A stretch of DNA of 64,000 nt from positions 2,232,001-2,296,000 of the forward strand of contig NZ_JBEWCD010000001.1 in NCBI RefSeq assembly GCF_040530035.1. Reading direction: 5' to 3'. Positions 20,480-29,739 of the stretch are shown in pieces (position 1 is the stretch's first letter; each line of letters begins with the position of its first letter). The notes under the pieces are model-generated. The model had not been told where the DNA came from, ran no database searches, and worked only from the letters and a program-made list of their open reading frames with translations. This stretch comes from Roseibium sp. HPY-6. Lineage in GTDB: Bacteria; Pseudomonadota; Alphaproteobacteria; Rhizobiales; Stappiaceae. Made by a program: the position numbers and the translations under genes.

Positions 20480-20883
20480 GGCTTTTGAAGTCTGTGTTCT
20501 CACAGGAAACCTGGGAGGAAGTTAGCCGACATGTGTGCTATCTCATCCCTTCTGGCACATCATTCTGCGCCAAAAGCGGATGCAACACATCACAACTACA
20601 ACAATCGTATTCCATTGCCGGAGTTCGGCAGCACTTAGAAAACCCTCACCGAAAAATTGCATACCCTAGGCAGCGCATCAATCGTGCAGCCATGGTCACT
20701 GACCCCATCGCAGGCCTGAGCACCACCGGCCGCCGTCCTAAGGCACAATCTTCCAAAATACCTTTGCCTTCCATGTTGCAAGCAATGCGTTCCTTGCATT
20801 AAGTCCTGTCAACGCCGCGGCCTGGCATGTGCCGGGGCAGGCCCTTTCGACCGATGCTTTCCGCCCTGACAACAGGTGATCCC
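20480..20883. other. 404-bp gap before pgk, nothing assigned
   Basis: An open frame of 105 codons exists on the plus strand, but its composition (basic, no domain, no good ribosome-binding site) looks like chance. I found no convincing promoter, RNA fold or terminator. Confidence 0.5.
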
Positions 20884-22077
20884 ATGGCTTTCAAAACTCT
20901 CGACAACCTGTCCGACCTCACCGGCAAGCGCGTGCTTGTGCGTGTTGACCTGAACGTACCGATGGATGGCGGCAAGGTCACCGACACTACGCGCATCGAA
21001 CGAGTGCTGCCGACGATCCGCGAACTCTCTGAAAAAGGCGCCAAGGTTGTTCTGCTGGCCCATTTCGGCCGCCCCAAGGGAGAGCGTGTCGCCGAGATGT
21101 CTCTCGGGCCTGTTGCACCGGCGGTCGCAGACCTTCTTGGAAAGCCGGTTGCCTTTGCGGACGACTGCATCGGTTCAGCGGCGGCCGATGCCATTGCCGC
21201 TCTGCCGGACGGCGGTGTGTTGCTTCTGGAAAACACCCGCTACCACAAGGGCGAAGAAAAGAACGACCCGGACTTTGCAAAGGCACTTGCGGAAAACGGA
21301 GACATTTACGTCAACGACGCTTTTTCAGCTGCGCACCGGGCGCACGGATCAACCGAAGGCATCGCCAAGCTTCTGCCCGCCTATGCAGGCCGCACGATGC
21401 AGGCAGAACTGGAAGCGCTCGGCTCCGCCCTTGGCGAGCCTGTCCGCCCGGTTCTGGCGGTTGTCGGCGGCGCGAAAGTATCTTCCAAGATCGACCTGCT
21501 GGAGAACCTTGTGTCCAAGGTAGACATGCTCGTCATTGGCGGCGGCATGGCCAATACCTTCCTGGCGGCAAACGGCACGGATGTCGGCAAATCGCTGTGC
21601 GAACATGACCTGGCCGATACGGCCAGGAAAATCATGGTCGCGGCCGAAGCGGCAAACTGCGAAATCGTGTTGCCCGACGATGCCGTTGTCGCCAAGGAAT
21701 TCAAGGCCGGGGCGGAAAACGAAACCGTCACGCTCGATGCCATTCCCGCCGATGGCATGATCCTGGATGTGGGCGCAGCCTCCATCGAAACCGTCACCTC
21801 AAAAATCGATGCGGCCAAGACCCTGGTCTGGAATGGCCCGCTGGGTGCTTTCGAGATCGAACCCTTCGACAAGGCAACAGTTGCGGCAGCCAGGCACGCA
21901 GCTGAAAACACAAAGGCGGGAAAACTCAATTCGGTCGCCGGAGGCGGCGACACCGTGGCTGCGCTGAACCACGCTGGTGCAGCCCCGAGTTTTTCCTATG
22001 TATCCACGGCAGGCGGCGCATTTCTCGAGTGGCTCGAGGGCAAGGAATTGCCCGGCGTGAAGGCGCTTCAGGCCTGA
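20884..22077 (+). CDS. pgk: Phosphoglycerate kinase
   Basis: A 397-residue enzyme making ATP from 1,3-bisphosphoglycerate. The start is the ATG at 20884 ([20 protein letters not shown]). The family signature [18 protein letters not shown], the substrate-site HFGRPKGER and the nucleotide-binding [11 protein letters not shown] near the C-terminus are all present. It is followed 16 bp later by a VOC gene, probably in the same transcript. Confidence 0.98.
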   Translation: MAFKTLDNLSDLTGKRVLVRVDLNVPMDGGKVTDTTRIERVLPTIRELSEKGAKVVLLAHFGRPKGERVAEMSLGPVAPAVADLLGKPVAFADDCIGSAAADAIAALPDGGVLLLENTRYHKGEEKNDPDFAKALAENGDIYVNDAFSAAHRAHGSTEGIAKLLPAYAGRTMQAELEALGSALGEPVRPVLAVVGGAKVSSKIDLLENLVSKVDMLVIGGGMANTFLAANGTDVGKSLCEHDLADTARKIMVAAEAANCEIVLPDDAVVAKEFKAGAENETVTLDAIPADGMILDVGAASIETVTSKIDAAKTLVWNGPLGAFEIEPFDKATVAAARHAAENTKAGKLNSVAGGGDTVAALNHAGAAPSFSYVSTAGGAFLEWLEGKELPGVKALQA

Positions 22078-22093
22078 TCCGTTTTCAGAGGAG

Positions 22094-22468
22094 GTGAAGA
22101 TGCAGCGTTGTTTTACGAATATTCTGACCGAAGAAGTGGCCGTCACTGCCGCTTTTTACGAGAAACTTTTGGGAATGACGCCGAAATTTTCCTCCGACTG
22201 GTTCGTGAACCTGGCGGATGCCGAAACGCCGGGTCTGGAACTCGGCATCCTCAGGCAATCGAGCGACATTGTTCCGGCCAGGGCCCAGCGGGCACCGGCC
22301 GGGGTTATCCTGACATTTGTCGTAGAGGACTGCGACGCTGTTCACGAGCGTGCACTTGAGCTCAACGCGGTTGTCGTTGAAGCGCCCCGGGAGATGCCGT
22401 ACGGCCAGAAACGGATGATTCTCCGAGACCCTGCGGGAACATTTCTCGATATCAGCTCGCTGATCTAA
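22094..22468 (+). CDS. Glyoxalase/VOC superfamily protein
   Basis: A 124-residue protein with one betaalphabetabetabeta module pair (TEEVAVTAAFYEKLLGM; GVILTFVVEDCDAVHERAL; MILRDPAGTFLDISSLI). The pattern resembles the glyoxalase/bleomycin-resistance/dioxygenase superfamily. The substrate is unknown. It may be co-expressed with pgk. Confidence 0.82.
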   Translation: MKMQRCFTNILTEEVAVTAAFYEKLLGMTPKFSSDWFVNLADAETPGLELGILRQSSDIVPARAQRAPAGVILTFVVEDCDAVHERALELNAVVVEAPREMPYGQKRMILRDPAGTFLDISSLI

Positions 22469-22700
22469 CAAGATTCCGCCTTCGCGGCGCCACACCCATG
22501 ATTAATTTGATTGCCGAATTAATTGTGTGTGTAATTTTTCGATCAAGCGCCTCTATTTTAATTGATTTAAGCGGTCGCACTGCTCTTTCCATAACCGAAA
22601 ATCTTGTTAGAACGGCCTCAGTTTGACGCATCGGCCACACGGCAAGGTCATCTTTGTTCTGCTGTGGACGGAGCACGTATCCGGATCTGGGAGACAATTG

Positions 22701-23768
22701 ATGGCTCGTATTACCCTTCGCCAGTTGCTTGATCACGCTGCCGAGAATGACTACGGCGTTCCGGCCTTCAACATCAACAACATGGAGCAGGCGCTTGCGA
22801 TCATGGCTGCGGCGGACCAGACGGATTCGCCGGTCATCATTCAGGCGTCCCGCGGTGCCCGCGCCTACGCTCACGACATCATGCTCAAGCACATGATGGA
22901 CGCCGTCGTCGAGATCTACCCGCATATCCCGGTCTGCGTTCACCTGGACCACGGCAACGCGCCGCAAACCTGCATGACAGCCATCCAGGCCGGCTTTACA
23001 TCCGTCATGATGGACGGCTCGCTGGAAGCGGATGGTAAGACCCCGGCAGGCTGGGATTATAACGTTGGCGTCACAAAGACGGTCACCGACATGGCGCATC
23101 TCGGCGGCATCTCGGTGGAAGGCGAACTCGGTGTTCTGGGCTCGCTGGAAACCGGCATGGGCGACAAGGAAGACGGCCATGGCGCAGAAGGAAAGCTGAG
23201 CCACGACCAACTTCTGACCGACCCCGCCGAAGCGGTGAAGTTCGTTCAGGAAACCAAGGTCGACGCCCTGGCGATCGCGATGGGCACCAGCCATGGCGCC
23301 TACAAGTTCACGCGCCAGCCGGACGGCGAAATTCTCGCAATGCATGTGATTGAGGAAATCCATCGCCGCCTGCCCGACACGCACCTGGTGATGCACGGCT
23401 CTTCTTCTGTCCCGCAGGATCTGCAGGACATCATCAACCAGTATGGCGGCGAGATGCCCCAGACCTGGGGTGTTCCGGTTGAAGAGATCCAGCGCGGCAT
23501 CAAGAACGGTGTCCGAAAGATCAACATCGACACGGACAACCGCATGGCTTTGACCGGCCAGATCCGCCGCGTCCTTAGCGAAAACCCCGGCGAATTCGAT
23601 CCGCGCAAATACCTGAAGCCCGCACGCGAGGCGATGCAAAAGCTTTGCGTGGAACGACTGGAGGCCTTCAACACGGCAGGCCAGGCGTCCAAGCTCTCGA
23701 AAATCGTGACGCTCGCGGACATGGCCAACCGCTACAAGGACGGCAGCCTCGACCCGAAAATCGGCTGA
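22701..23768 (+). CDS. fba: Class II fructose-bisphosphate aldolase
   Basis: A 355-residue zinc aldolase. The start is the ATG at 22701, with GGGAGA upstream ([19 protein letters not shown]). Zinc/catalytic motifs are [20 protein letters not shown] and GTSHGAYKF, plus the phosphate-binding HGSSSVPQ and NIDTDNR. It resembles the CbbA/FbaA subgroup common in alphaproteobacteria. Upstream, 22501-22523 holds an AT-rich inverted repeat (ATTAATT...AATTAAT) that could be an operator. Confidence 0.97.
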   Translation: MARITLRQLLDHAAENDYGVPAFNINNMEQALAIMAAADQTDSPVIIQASRGARAYAHDIMLKHMMDAVVEIYPHIPVCVHLDHGNAPQTCMTAIQAGFTSVMMDGSLEADGKTPAGWDYNVGVTKTVTDMAHLGGISVEGELGVLGSLETGMGDKEDGHGAEGKLSHDQLLTDPAEAVKFVQETKVDALAIAMGTSHGAYKFTRQPDGEILAMHVIEEIHRRLPDTHLVMHGSSSVPQDLQDIINQYGGEMPQTWGVPVEEIQRGIKNGVRKINIDTDNRMALTGQIRRVLSENPGEFDPRKYLKPAREAMQKLCVERLEAFNTAGQASKLSKIVTLADMANRYKDGSLDPKIG

Positions 23769-23805
23769 CCTCACCCGGTCCGACCGGTCGAGACATTCAC
23801 TTTGT

Positions 23806-23836
23806 TGAAAGAGGGGCCTTGCGTCCCTCTTTTGCC
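23806..23836 (+). terminator. Intrinsic terminator after fba
   Basis: The stem AAAGAGGG / CCCTCTTT (23808-23815 and 23825-23832) ends in TTTT, 40 bp past the fba stop. Confidence 0.8.
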
Positions 23837-23890
23837 GTCTTTAGGGACAAGAACGAGAATCGAACACGCCCGTCAGTCAGGAACCCGCTT

Positions 23891-24532
23891 GTGAATCGTC
23901 CGCGCCTCTTTCTAGTCACGCCACCGGAATTCGATACGTCCGACCTGGCTGCAAAGCTCGAAAAGGCCTTTGCCGGAGGCGATATCGCCTGCGTCCTGAT
24001 CTACATGCCCGGCGCGGCCACCAAGGATATTCAGGACGCGGCCCAAATACTGGTTCCTGTTGTTCAGGAGGGCGGGGCCGCCGCGCTTGTCTACCGCGAC
24101 ACGCAGGCTGCGGGAAGAAGCGGCGCCGATGGCGTCCATGTCGACACCTCGCTCGAAGACGTGAAACTCGCTGTAGAGAGCTTCCAGCCCGAAAAGATCG
24201 TTGGAACCGGGGGCACAAAGCTGAAACATGATGCGATGGAGTGGGCGGAAACGGGCGTCGACTATATCTTTTTCGGCAAGCTGGATCTGGATGAGCGCGA
24301 AGCGGCGCATGACAGGACCCTCTCGGGCGCGGCCTGGTGGGCTGAACTGTTTGAAACGCCTTGTGTTGCCTTGGCCGGGAACAGCCTGGAGACCCTGAAG
24401 GATGTTGCTGCGACAGGTGCTGATTTTGTCGCTGTGAAGGACGCCGTCTGGAAATCGGACGGCGACATCTCAAACGCGGTTGCCGCTGCGAACCGCATTT
24501 TGGAAGAACACCCGTTTCCGGAGGTGGAGTAG
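23891..24532 (+). CDS. ThiE-like TIM-barrel protein
   Basis: A 213-residue protein with GTG start at 23891 (MNRPRLFLVTPPEFD). The thiamine-phosphate-synthase-like pattern includes the start RLFLVTP, GADGVHVDTSL, IVGTGGTKLKHDAMEWAE and GVDYIFFGKLDLDE. The phosphate/pyrophosphate-binding positions differ from textbook ThiE (for example no clear GxS motif), so it may be a ThiE paralogue with another role. The frame is open upstream to 23645, but that part overlaps fba and the terminator. Confidence 0.75.
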   Translation: MNRPRLFLVTPPEFDTSDLAAKLEKAFAGGDIACVLIYMPGAATKDIQDAAQILVPVVQEGGAAALVYRDTQAAGRSGADGVHVDTSLEDVKLAVESFQPEKIVGTGGTKLKHDAMEWAETGVDYIFFGKLDLDEREAAHDRTLSGAAWWAELFETPCVALAGNSLETLKDVAATGADFVAVKDAVWKSDGDISNAVAAANRILEEHPFPEVE

Positions 24533-24570
24533 GCTCCCGGAAGCTGCTGATCGAATTTGGAGTAAGAGTG

Positions 24571-25677
24571 ATGCCGACGAAAGCCGCCCGCCCTTGCCTG
24601 ACGAAGATGTCCGTATTCGCCCTTGCGACAGCGTTCTTTTCAACGCTCTCAGATCCACGCGCAGCGGCTCAGGAAACGGACCTCGATGCCGTCTCCGTCG
24701 AACAAGCCAAAGTCGAGCAACCCGCCGTCATAGACGTGACGACGCGCGACAAGACACTTTTCAGCATCATTGATGCAGGGCCTCCGAAGATTGATGAGCT
24801 CAAATCTCCGTCTTCGGAATTGGCATATGCCGCCTTTCAGCGTGGATGGTTCCTGACGGCACTTGGACTTGCGACACCGCTTGCCGAACAGGGCGACAAG
24901 GCAGCCCAGGCGTTGCTTGGTGTTCTTCATGAGAAAGGTCTCGGCATCGAATTGGACAAGTCCAAGGCTGCCGACTGGTATTCCCTTGCGGCAGCGGCGG
25001 GCGACAGCGGATCAGCGCTGCAATTGGCCCAGTTCTACCTTCTCGGCACGGGTGTCGATGTCGACAAGACAAAAGCTGCAGATCTCTTTGAGCAGGCTGC
25101 AGACGCGGGAAACGCCTCGGCGCTATACAACCTGGCGATCCTCTATCAGGAGGGCGAAGGGCGCCCGTTTGACGAAGAAAAGGCGCGTCAGCTGCTGGAA
25201 GAAGCGGCGCGCAAAAACGATCCGGAAGCCCAGTACGCTTTGGGACTGTCTTTTCTGGAATCCCAGACCGGCCTGAATGATCCCGGCCAGGGCGCATTCT
25301 GGCTGGGCCGAGCTGCGCGCCGCGGTCACACGTCGGCGCAGGTCTACTATGGGATCCTGCGGCATCAGGGCAAAGGAGTAGACCCGAACGAAGCCGAGGC
25401 TGCCGACTGGTTCGAGAGAGCGGCTATCGCGGGCAATCCGGTCGCCATGAACCGTCTGGCGCGGATCTACGCGTACGGCCGTGGACGGGAGCAGGATTTC
25501 ACGGCAGCGGCCGGATGGCATCTGGCGGCGCGCTCAAATGGCGTGCCCGACTTCAATCTGGACAGGATCGTCGAAACGCTCGATGAAAAGACAATCGAAG
25601 GTGCCCGTGTTCTGGCCGAGCAGCACACAACAACGCTGCTTGCGCCGACCGAAGATCCGGCTGCGGAATCTCCCTAA
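24571..25677 (+). CDS. Secreted Sel1-repeat protein
   Basis: A 368-residue protein; GTG at 24568 is an alternative start (GGAGT upstream). The signal peptide spans about residues 10-35 (FALATAFFSTL...AAAQ). From about residue 90 onward there are six to seven Sel1-type repeats (A-x-x-x-L-A-x-x-Y-x-x-G-x-G-V patterns such as AQALLGVLHEKGLGIELDKS and AQFYLLGTGVDVDKTKAA). Sel1 proteins act as periplasmic scaffolds for signalling or envelope functions. It stands alone before efp. Confidence 0.88.
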   Translation: MPTKAARPCLTKMSVFALATAFFSTLSDPRAAAQETDLDAVSVEQAKVEQPAVIDVTTRDKTLFSIIDAGPPKIDELKSPSSELAYAAFQRGWFLTALGLATPLAEQGDKAAQALLGVLHEKGLGIELDKSKAADWYSLAAAAGDSGSALQLAQFYLLGTGVDVDKTKAADLFEQAADAGNASALYNLAILYQEGEGRPFDEEKARQLLEEAARKNDPEAQYALGLSFLESQTGLNDPGQGAFWLGRAARRGHTSAQVYYGILRHQGKGVDPNEAEAADWFERAAIAGNPVAMNRLARIYAYGRGREQDFTAAAGWHLAARSNGVPDFNLDRIVETLDEKTIEGARVLAEQHTTTLLAPTEDPAAESP

Positions 25678-25834
25678 TTCGTCCCAGAGTGGGTCAAACC
25701 TAGGAAAATTTGCCTTTTTTCCTTGAAACGCTTGCGCTTTTGTGGTGGACAGGCGCGAGCATTTTGGGCGCCCTTGCCAACGGCTGGGGACCGCTCCGCG
25801 TCAGATCCTAACAATTCATAAAGTCGGTCGTTCC

Positions 25835-26398
25835 ATGAAAATCAACGGAAACGAAATCAAGCCCGGTAACGTGCTGCAGCATCAGGACACGCTCTGGGCC
25901 GTTGTTAAAGTCCAGCATGTGAAGCCCGGCAAGGGCGGCGCCTTCGCCCAGGTCGAAATGAAAAACCTGATCGATGGCCGCAAGCTCAACGAGCGGTTCC
26001 GCTCCGAAGACAAGGTCGAGCGCGTGCGCCTGGAGCAAAAGGACTTTCAGTACCTTTATACGCAGGATGACATGCTGATCTTCATGGACACGGAGACCTA
26101 CGAACAGCTTGAGCTGCAGTCGGATTTCGTTGGCGACAGGGCAGCTTTCCTGCAGGACGGCATGATGGTCACCGTGGAACTCCACGAAGAGCGTCCGATC
26201 GGCATCACCCTCCCGCAGCACGTGACGCTTGAAATCAGTGAAGCGGACGCAGTCGTCAAGGGTCAGACACAGTCTTCTTCCTACAAGCCCGCGCTGATGG
26301 AAAACGGCGTCCGAGTCATGGTTCCTCCCTTCATCACCGCCGGTGAAAGGATCATCGTCGACACCGGCACACTGGAATATGTTCGCCGCGCGGACTGA
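25835..26398 (+). CDS. efp: Elongation factor P
   Basis: A 187-residue translation factor that relieves polyproline stalling. The start is the ATG at 25835 ([15 protein letters not shown]). The tip of domain I reads KPGKGGAF, with a Lys near residue 33 in the position modified by EpmA/EpmB in enterobacteria. The C-terminus carries the domain III signature and ends near [13 protein letters not shown]. No modification genes are seen in the window. Confidence 0.98.
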   Translation: MKINGNEIKPGNVLQHQDTLWAVVKVQHVKPGKGGAFAQVEMKNLIDGRKLNERFRSEDKVERVRLEQKDFQYLYTQDDMLIFMDTETYEQLELQSDFVGDRAAFLQDGMMVTVELHEERPIGITLPQHVTLEISEADAVVKGQTQSSSYKPALMENGVRVMVPPFITAGERIIVDTGTLEYVRRAD

Positions 26399-26484
26399 TC
26401 CTTCGGGTTGATCCCGGTATTCGATCGCCAAAATCCGGCGTGTCCGAAACAATTCGGGCTGCGCCCAACAACAAGTGACATTCA

Positions 26485-27285
26485 ATGGCTCGCACAGCAC
26501 TCCTTAACGTGATGGTTCAGGCCGCAATCAAGGCCGGACGCAGTCTGGTTCGCGATTTCGGCGAAGTGGAAAATCTCCAGGTCTCCCGCAAGGGCCCGGG
26601 AGATTTCGTTTCAGCGGCAGACCGTCGTGCAGAGGAGCTCTTGCGCGGAGAATTGACCAAGGCCCGCCCGACCTATGGGCTTGTCATGGAAGAAAGCGGG
26701 ATCGTCGAAGGCACTGATGGACAGCATCGCTGGCATATCGATCCTCTCGACGGCACCACGAATTTTCTGCATGGAATTCCGATTTTCGCGACGTCCATTG
26801 CGCTGGAGAGAGCTGGTGAAATCGTTGCCGGTGTCATCTATAACCCTGTGATGGATGAGCTTTACACAGCCGAGCGTGGCCGGGGCGCTTTCCTGAACGA
26901 CCGCCGTCTTCGCGTCGCAGGACGCACCGAATTACCGGAAATGCTCATCGGAACAGGTCTGCCTTTCATCGGACACGGTGACCACGGGCGCGCGCTGCGT
27001 GAACTGCGCCACGTCATGCCGGAGGTCTCGGGTGTCCGCCGCGCCGGCGCCGCCGCACTCGATCTTGCCTGGACCGCCTCCGGGCGCCTGGATGCTTACT
27101 GGGAGCACAACTTGAATTCCTGGGACATTGCCGCCGGAATTCTCATGGTCCGTGAAGCCGGCGGGTTTGTCAGCGATCTTCAGGGCAAGAACAAAATGCT
27201 GGAAACAGGCGATGTGCTCGTCGGCAACGAATTTGCCCACCGTCACATGCTCCGGTTGCTGAAACAGGCTGAAACGTCTGCGTGA
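26485..27285 (+). CDS. suhB: Inositol-monophosphatase-family phosphatase (SuhB-like)
   Basis: A 266-residue Mg2+-dependent phosphatase. The metal motifs are MEESG, WHIDPLDGTTNFLHG and NSWDIAAGILMVREAGG. The N-terminus (MARTALLNVMVQAAIKAGRSLV) matches the SuhB-like subgroup that often follows efp in this class. Substrates may include inositol phosphates or glycerol phosphates; SuhB also acts in rRNA antitermination in E. coli. Confidence 0.92.
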   Translation: MARTALLNVMVQAAIKAGRSLVRDFGEVENLQVSRKGPGDFVSAADRRAEELLRGELTKARPTYGLVMEESGIVEGTDGQHRWHIDPLDGTTNFLHGIPIFATSIALERAGEIVAGVIYNPVMDELYTAERGRGAFLNDRRLRVAGRTELPEMLIGTGLPFIGHGDHGRALRELRHVMPEVSGVRRAGAAALDLAWTASGRLDAYWEHNLNSWDIAAGILMVREAGGFVSDLQGKNKMLETGDVLVGNEFAHRHMLRLLKQAETSA

Positions 27286-27745
27286 ATTCCGGGCGACGGC
27301 TCAAATCGATAGTCAGCTGCATCCGGTCCAAGCGTAGGGCCGCAGCCCAGTGAGCGCCAAGCGCATCCTGCCCCCTCCCCGCGTATTCCGGACACGCCGA
27401 CCGCTGGCTTGTGCAAGGCGGCTCAGATACCTTCAAGAAATTGTCGCGACGACCGATATCCATCCCATCCCGGCAACGGAAGTTGATCCGGTATGTCAGA
27501 ACGTGGCTTAGTTTCCGAAAGGTCCGCAGCGTCGGCGCCTGACACTCGGATTGCCCCGATTAGCAGCCGGACACTTTCAGATCACGCAGAGGAGTCTGCA
27601 CTCAGCCAGGCTATGACTGCTCAAGGCGGGTCTCTTATTCTAATGGCTATGTGTTAACAGCTTTTGATTCATGCACTAAATAAGGATTGGAAAAGTTTTT
27701 CCAACGGGTCAGAGGAGGGCCCGCAAAAAATAAACGGGAGGATTT
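27286..27745. other. 460-bp gap before the TRAP operon
   Basis: No gene is supported. A strong GGGAGG ribosome-binding site stands just before the dctP start. The 90 bp upstream of it is AT-richer than the surroundings and probably contains the operon promoter and operator, but I cannot assign hexamers with confidence. Confidence 0.4.
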
Positions 27746-28795
27746 ATGACTATTCGCAAGTTCGCTGCCGCGGCAGCAATCAGTATCTCTTTCACCTTGC
27801 CTGCCAGCGCGCAGGAAGCCTTTGAGATGACGTCCGCCTTCGGCAAAAACCTGCCAATTCTCGGCACAGCCGCCGTCGGCTTTACCGAAAAGATCAATTC
27901 CATCTCCAACGATGTCGAGTTCGAACACTTTGATCCGGGCGAACTGGTTCCGGCTCTGGAAGCGCTTGACGCCGTGTCCAGCGGTTCGGTTGACGCCGCT
28001 TACACGACATCCGGCTACTGGCAGGGCAAGATCCCCGCTGCTTCCCTGTTTGCAGCCGTGCCCTTTGGTCCGGAAGCCGGTGAATTCCTTGCGTGGATGC
28101 TTTATGGCGACGGTTCGGAGCTTTTCCAGCGCATGTATGACGAAAACGGCTACAACGTTCACGTCATCCCGTGCGGCATCATCGCTCCGGAAACCTCCGG
28201 CTGGTTCAAGAACGAGATCAATGGCCTTGAAGACCTTGAAGGCCTGAACATGCGCTTCTTTGGCCTCGGCGCCGAAGTGATGCAGAAACTCGGCGTGTCC
28301 ACGTCGCTTCTGGCGGGTGGTGATATCTTCCCGGCGCTGGAGCGCGGTGCGATCGATGCGACCGAATTCTCCATGCCGCGGATCGATGCGCGTCTCGGCT
28401 TCCACAACATCGCGAAGTACAACTACTTCCCGGGCTGGCACCAGCCGGCAACGATGTTCGAGCTTCTGATCAACAAGGACCGTTGGGACGACCTCGACGA
28501 AGTTGCTCAGAACCAGATCGAAATCGCCTGCATGGCGAACATCACAGACAACTTCGCCGAAGGTGAAGCCACCAACTTTGATGCGATGCAGGAAAACGTC
28601 GAGAAGAACGGCGTGACCATCAAGCAATGGTCCCCGGAAATGCTTGACGCCTTCGAAGCGGCGTGGGTCGAAGTTGCTGCTGAACTGGCTGCTGAAGATG
28701 CGTTCTTCAAGGAGGTCTGGGACAATCTCCAGGAGTTCCGTGCAGGCTACAAGGTCTGGAACGACAACATTTACCTGCCGCGTCCGCGCAACTGA
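27746..28795 (+). CDS. dctP: TRAP transporter periplasmic binding protein (DctP family)
   Basis: A 349-residue secreted protein with signal peptide MTIRKFAAAAAISISF...ASAQ. The DctP fold is visible from the helix/loop LEALDAVSSGSVDAAYTTSGYW and the conserved segment WFKNEINGLEDLEGLNMRF with GGDIFPALERGAIDATEF. This style resembles the TakP-like subgroup for alpha-keto acids and related monocarboxylates, but the ligand is not certain. It is the first gene of a dctPQM operon. Confidence 0.92.
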   Translation: MTIRKFAAAAAISISFTLPASAQEAFEMTSAFGKNLPILGTAAVGFTEKINSISNDVEFEHFDPGELVPALEALDAVSSGSVDAAYTTSGYWQGKIPAASLFAAVPFGPEAGEFLAWMLYGDGSELFQRMYDENGYNVHVIPCGIIAPETSGWFKNEINGLEDLEGLNMRFFGLGAEVMQKLGVSTSLLAGGDIFPALERGAIDATEFSMPRIDARLGFHNIAKYNYFPGWHQPATMFELLINKDRWDDLDEVAQNQIEIACMANITDNFAEGEATNFDAMQENVEKNGVTIKQWSPEMLDAFEAAWVEVAAELAAEDAFFKEVWDNLQEFRAGYKVWNDNIYLPRPRN

Positions 28796-28810
28796 GCGGG
28801 CTGCACTGAT

Positions 28811-28863
28811 CCGTCCGGAATCCCGGACGACACAATGCATACCGGGGCGACATCGCCCCGGTA
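28811..28863 (+). other. Two tandem hairpins between dctP and dctQ
   Basis: The stems GTCCGG-AAT-CCCGGAC (about 28812-28828) and ACCGGGGCGA-CA-TCGCCCCGGT (28841-28862) lie in the 119-bp gap, without a T run. Such intercistronic hairpins often protect or favour the upstream binding-protein message over the membrane genes. Confidence 0.6.
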
Positions 28864-28914
28864 TTCTGCTGGGTGTGGAGGCGTCCGGCGCATCGCAGGC
28901 AAGGCGGGGAGCAG

Positions 28915-29730
28915 ATGGATAAGCCTGAAGAAGTTATTTCAGCCGATGGAAGTGTTGCGATTACGGATCCCGGCGCCGTCGGAGCCGAGGAACAAAATCG
29001 CGGCGACCGGTTCGTCGTTTTCATTTCCAATATCTTTGCCTGGCTTTTTCCGTTCCTGATGGTCGCCATCTGCTCCCAGGTTGTCCTGCGCAGCGCCGGC
29101 ATGAACCAGGCCTGGCTAGACGATTTCCAGTGGTGGCTTTACGGGTCGGCGGTGCTGGTTGGCATTGCCTATGCGGTGACAACAAACAGCCATGTGCGCG
29201 TCGATATTCTCTACGAAGGGTTCTCGAGACAGAAAAAGCTGAGGACCGATATCTTTGCGCTGACCTGGCTGTTCCTGCCTTTCATTATTCTGAGCTGGGA
29301 CGTCACGCTGCACTACACGATCTCCTCCATAAAGGCTGACGAGGGGTCGGACAGTCCCAACGGGTTGCACAACCTTTGGATTCTCAAGACGCTGATGAAC
29401 CTGTCGTTCATCCTCATGGCAGTGGCGGCCTGGTCTATTTACGTCCGACTGCTTGCCAAGCTGACCCAGCCCGTTCTCTGGAAGCAGCTGCTTTACGCGT
29501 TTCCCTCGACGATGTTCGCGACCAACCTTGCCACCTATTACGCGCTCTGGTGGATTGTGTGGCTCATGAGCCCACCTGATGCGACGGCGCGAGATGTCAG
29601 CCGTCACGTGATTTTCGACGAAGTCGAATTCGGAAATTACGACATCAAATACACCATCATGATCACTCTGGTCCTGACATTCGTGGTGATCGGTGCAGCC
29701 AGGCTTTTCAGCCGCAACAAGACGGCGTGA
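28915..29730 (+). CDS. dctQ: TRAP transporter small membrane subunit (DctQ family)
   Basis: A 271-residue protein, larger than usual DctQ (about 160-220). The start is the ATG at 28915 after GGGGAG. A polar N-terminal tail of about 35 residues precedes four hydrophobic helices (about 36-60, 70-92, 108-130 and 160-180), with a further helix near the C-terminus. NSHVRVDILYEGFSRQKK matches the conserved DctQ cytoplasmic loop. It forms the complex with DctM. Confidence 0.9.
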   Translation: MDKPEEVISADGSVAITDPGAVGAEEQNRGDRFVVFISNIFAWLFPFLMVAICSQVVLRSAGMNQAWLDDFQWWLYGSAVLVGIAYAVTTNSHVRVDILYEGFSRQKKLRTDIFALTWLFLPFIILSWDVTLHYTISSIKADEGSDSPNGLHNLWILKTLMNLSFILMAVAAWSIYVRLLAKLTQPVLWKQLLYAFPSTMFATNLATYYALWWIVWLMSPPDATARDVSRHVIFDEVEFGNYDIKYTIMITLVLTFVVIGAARLFSRNKTA

Positions 29731-29739
29731 GAATTATAG

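Noticed and set aside
20485..20802. 105-codon frame before pgk
   Set aside because: No similarity, no good ribosome-binding site and unusual composition; more likely chance.
22452..23774. 440-codon frame opposite fba
   Set aside because: It is antisense to a certain aldolase, composition is His/Val/Asp-rich, and there is no family similarity.
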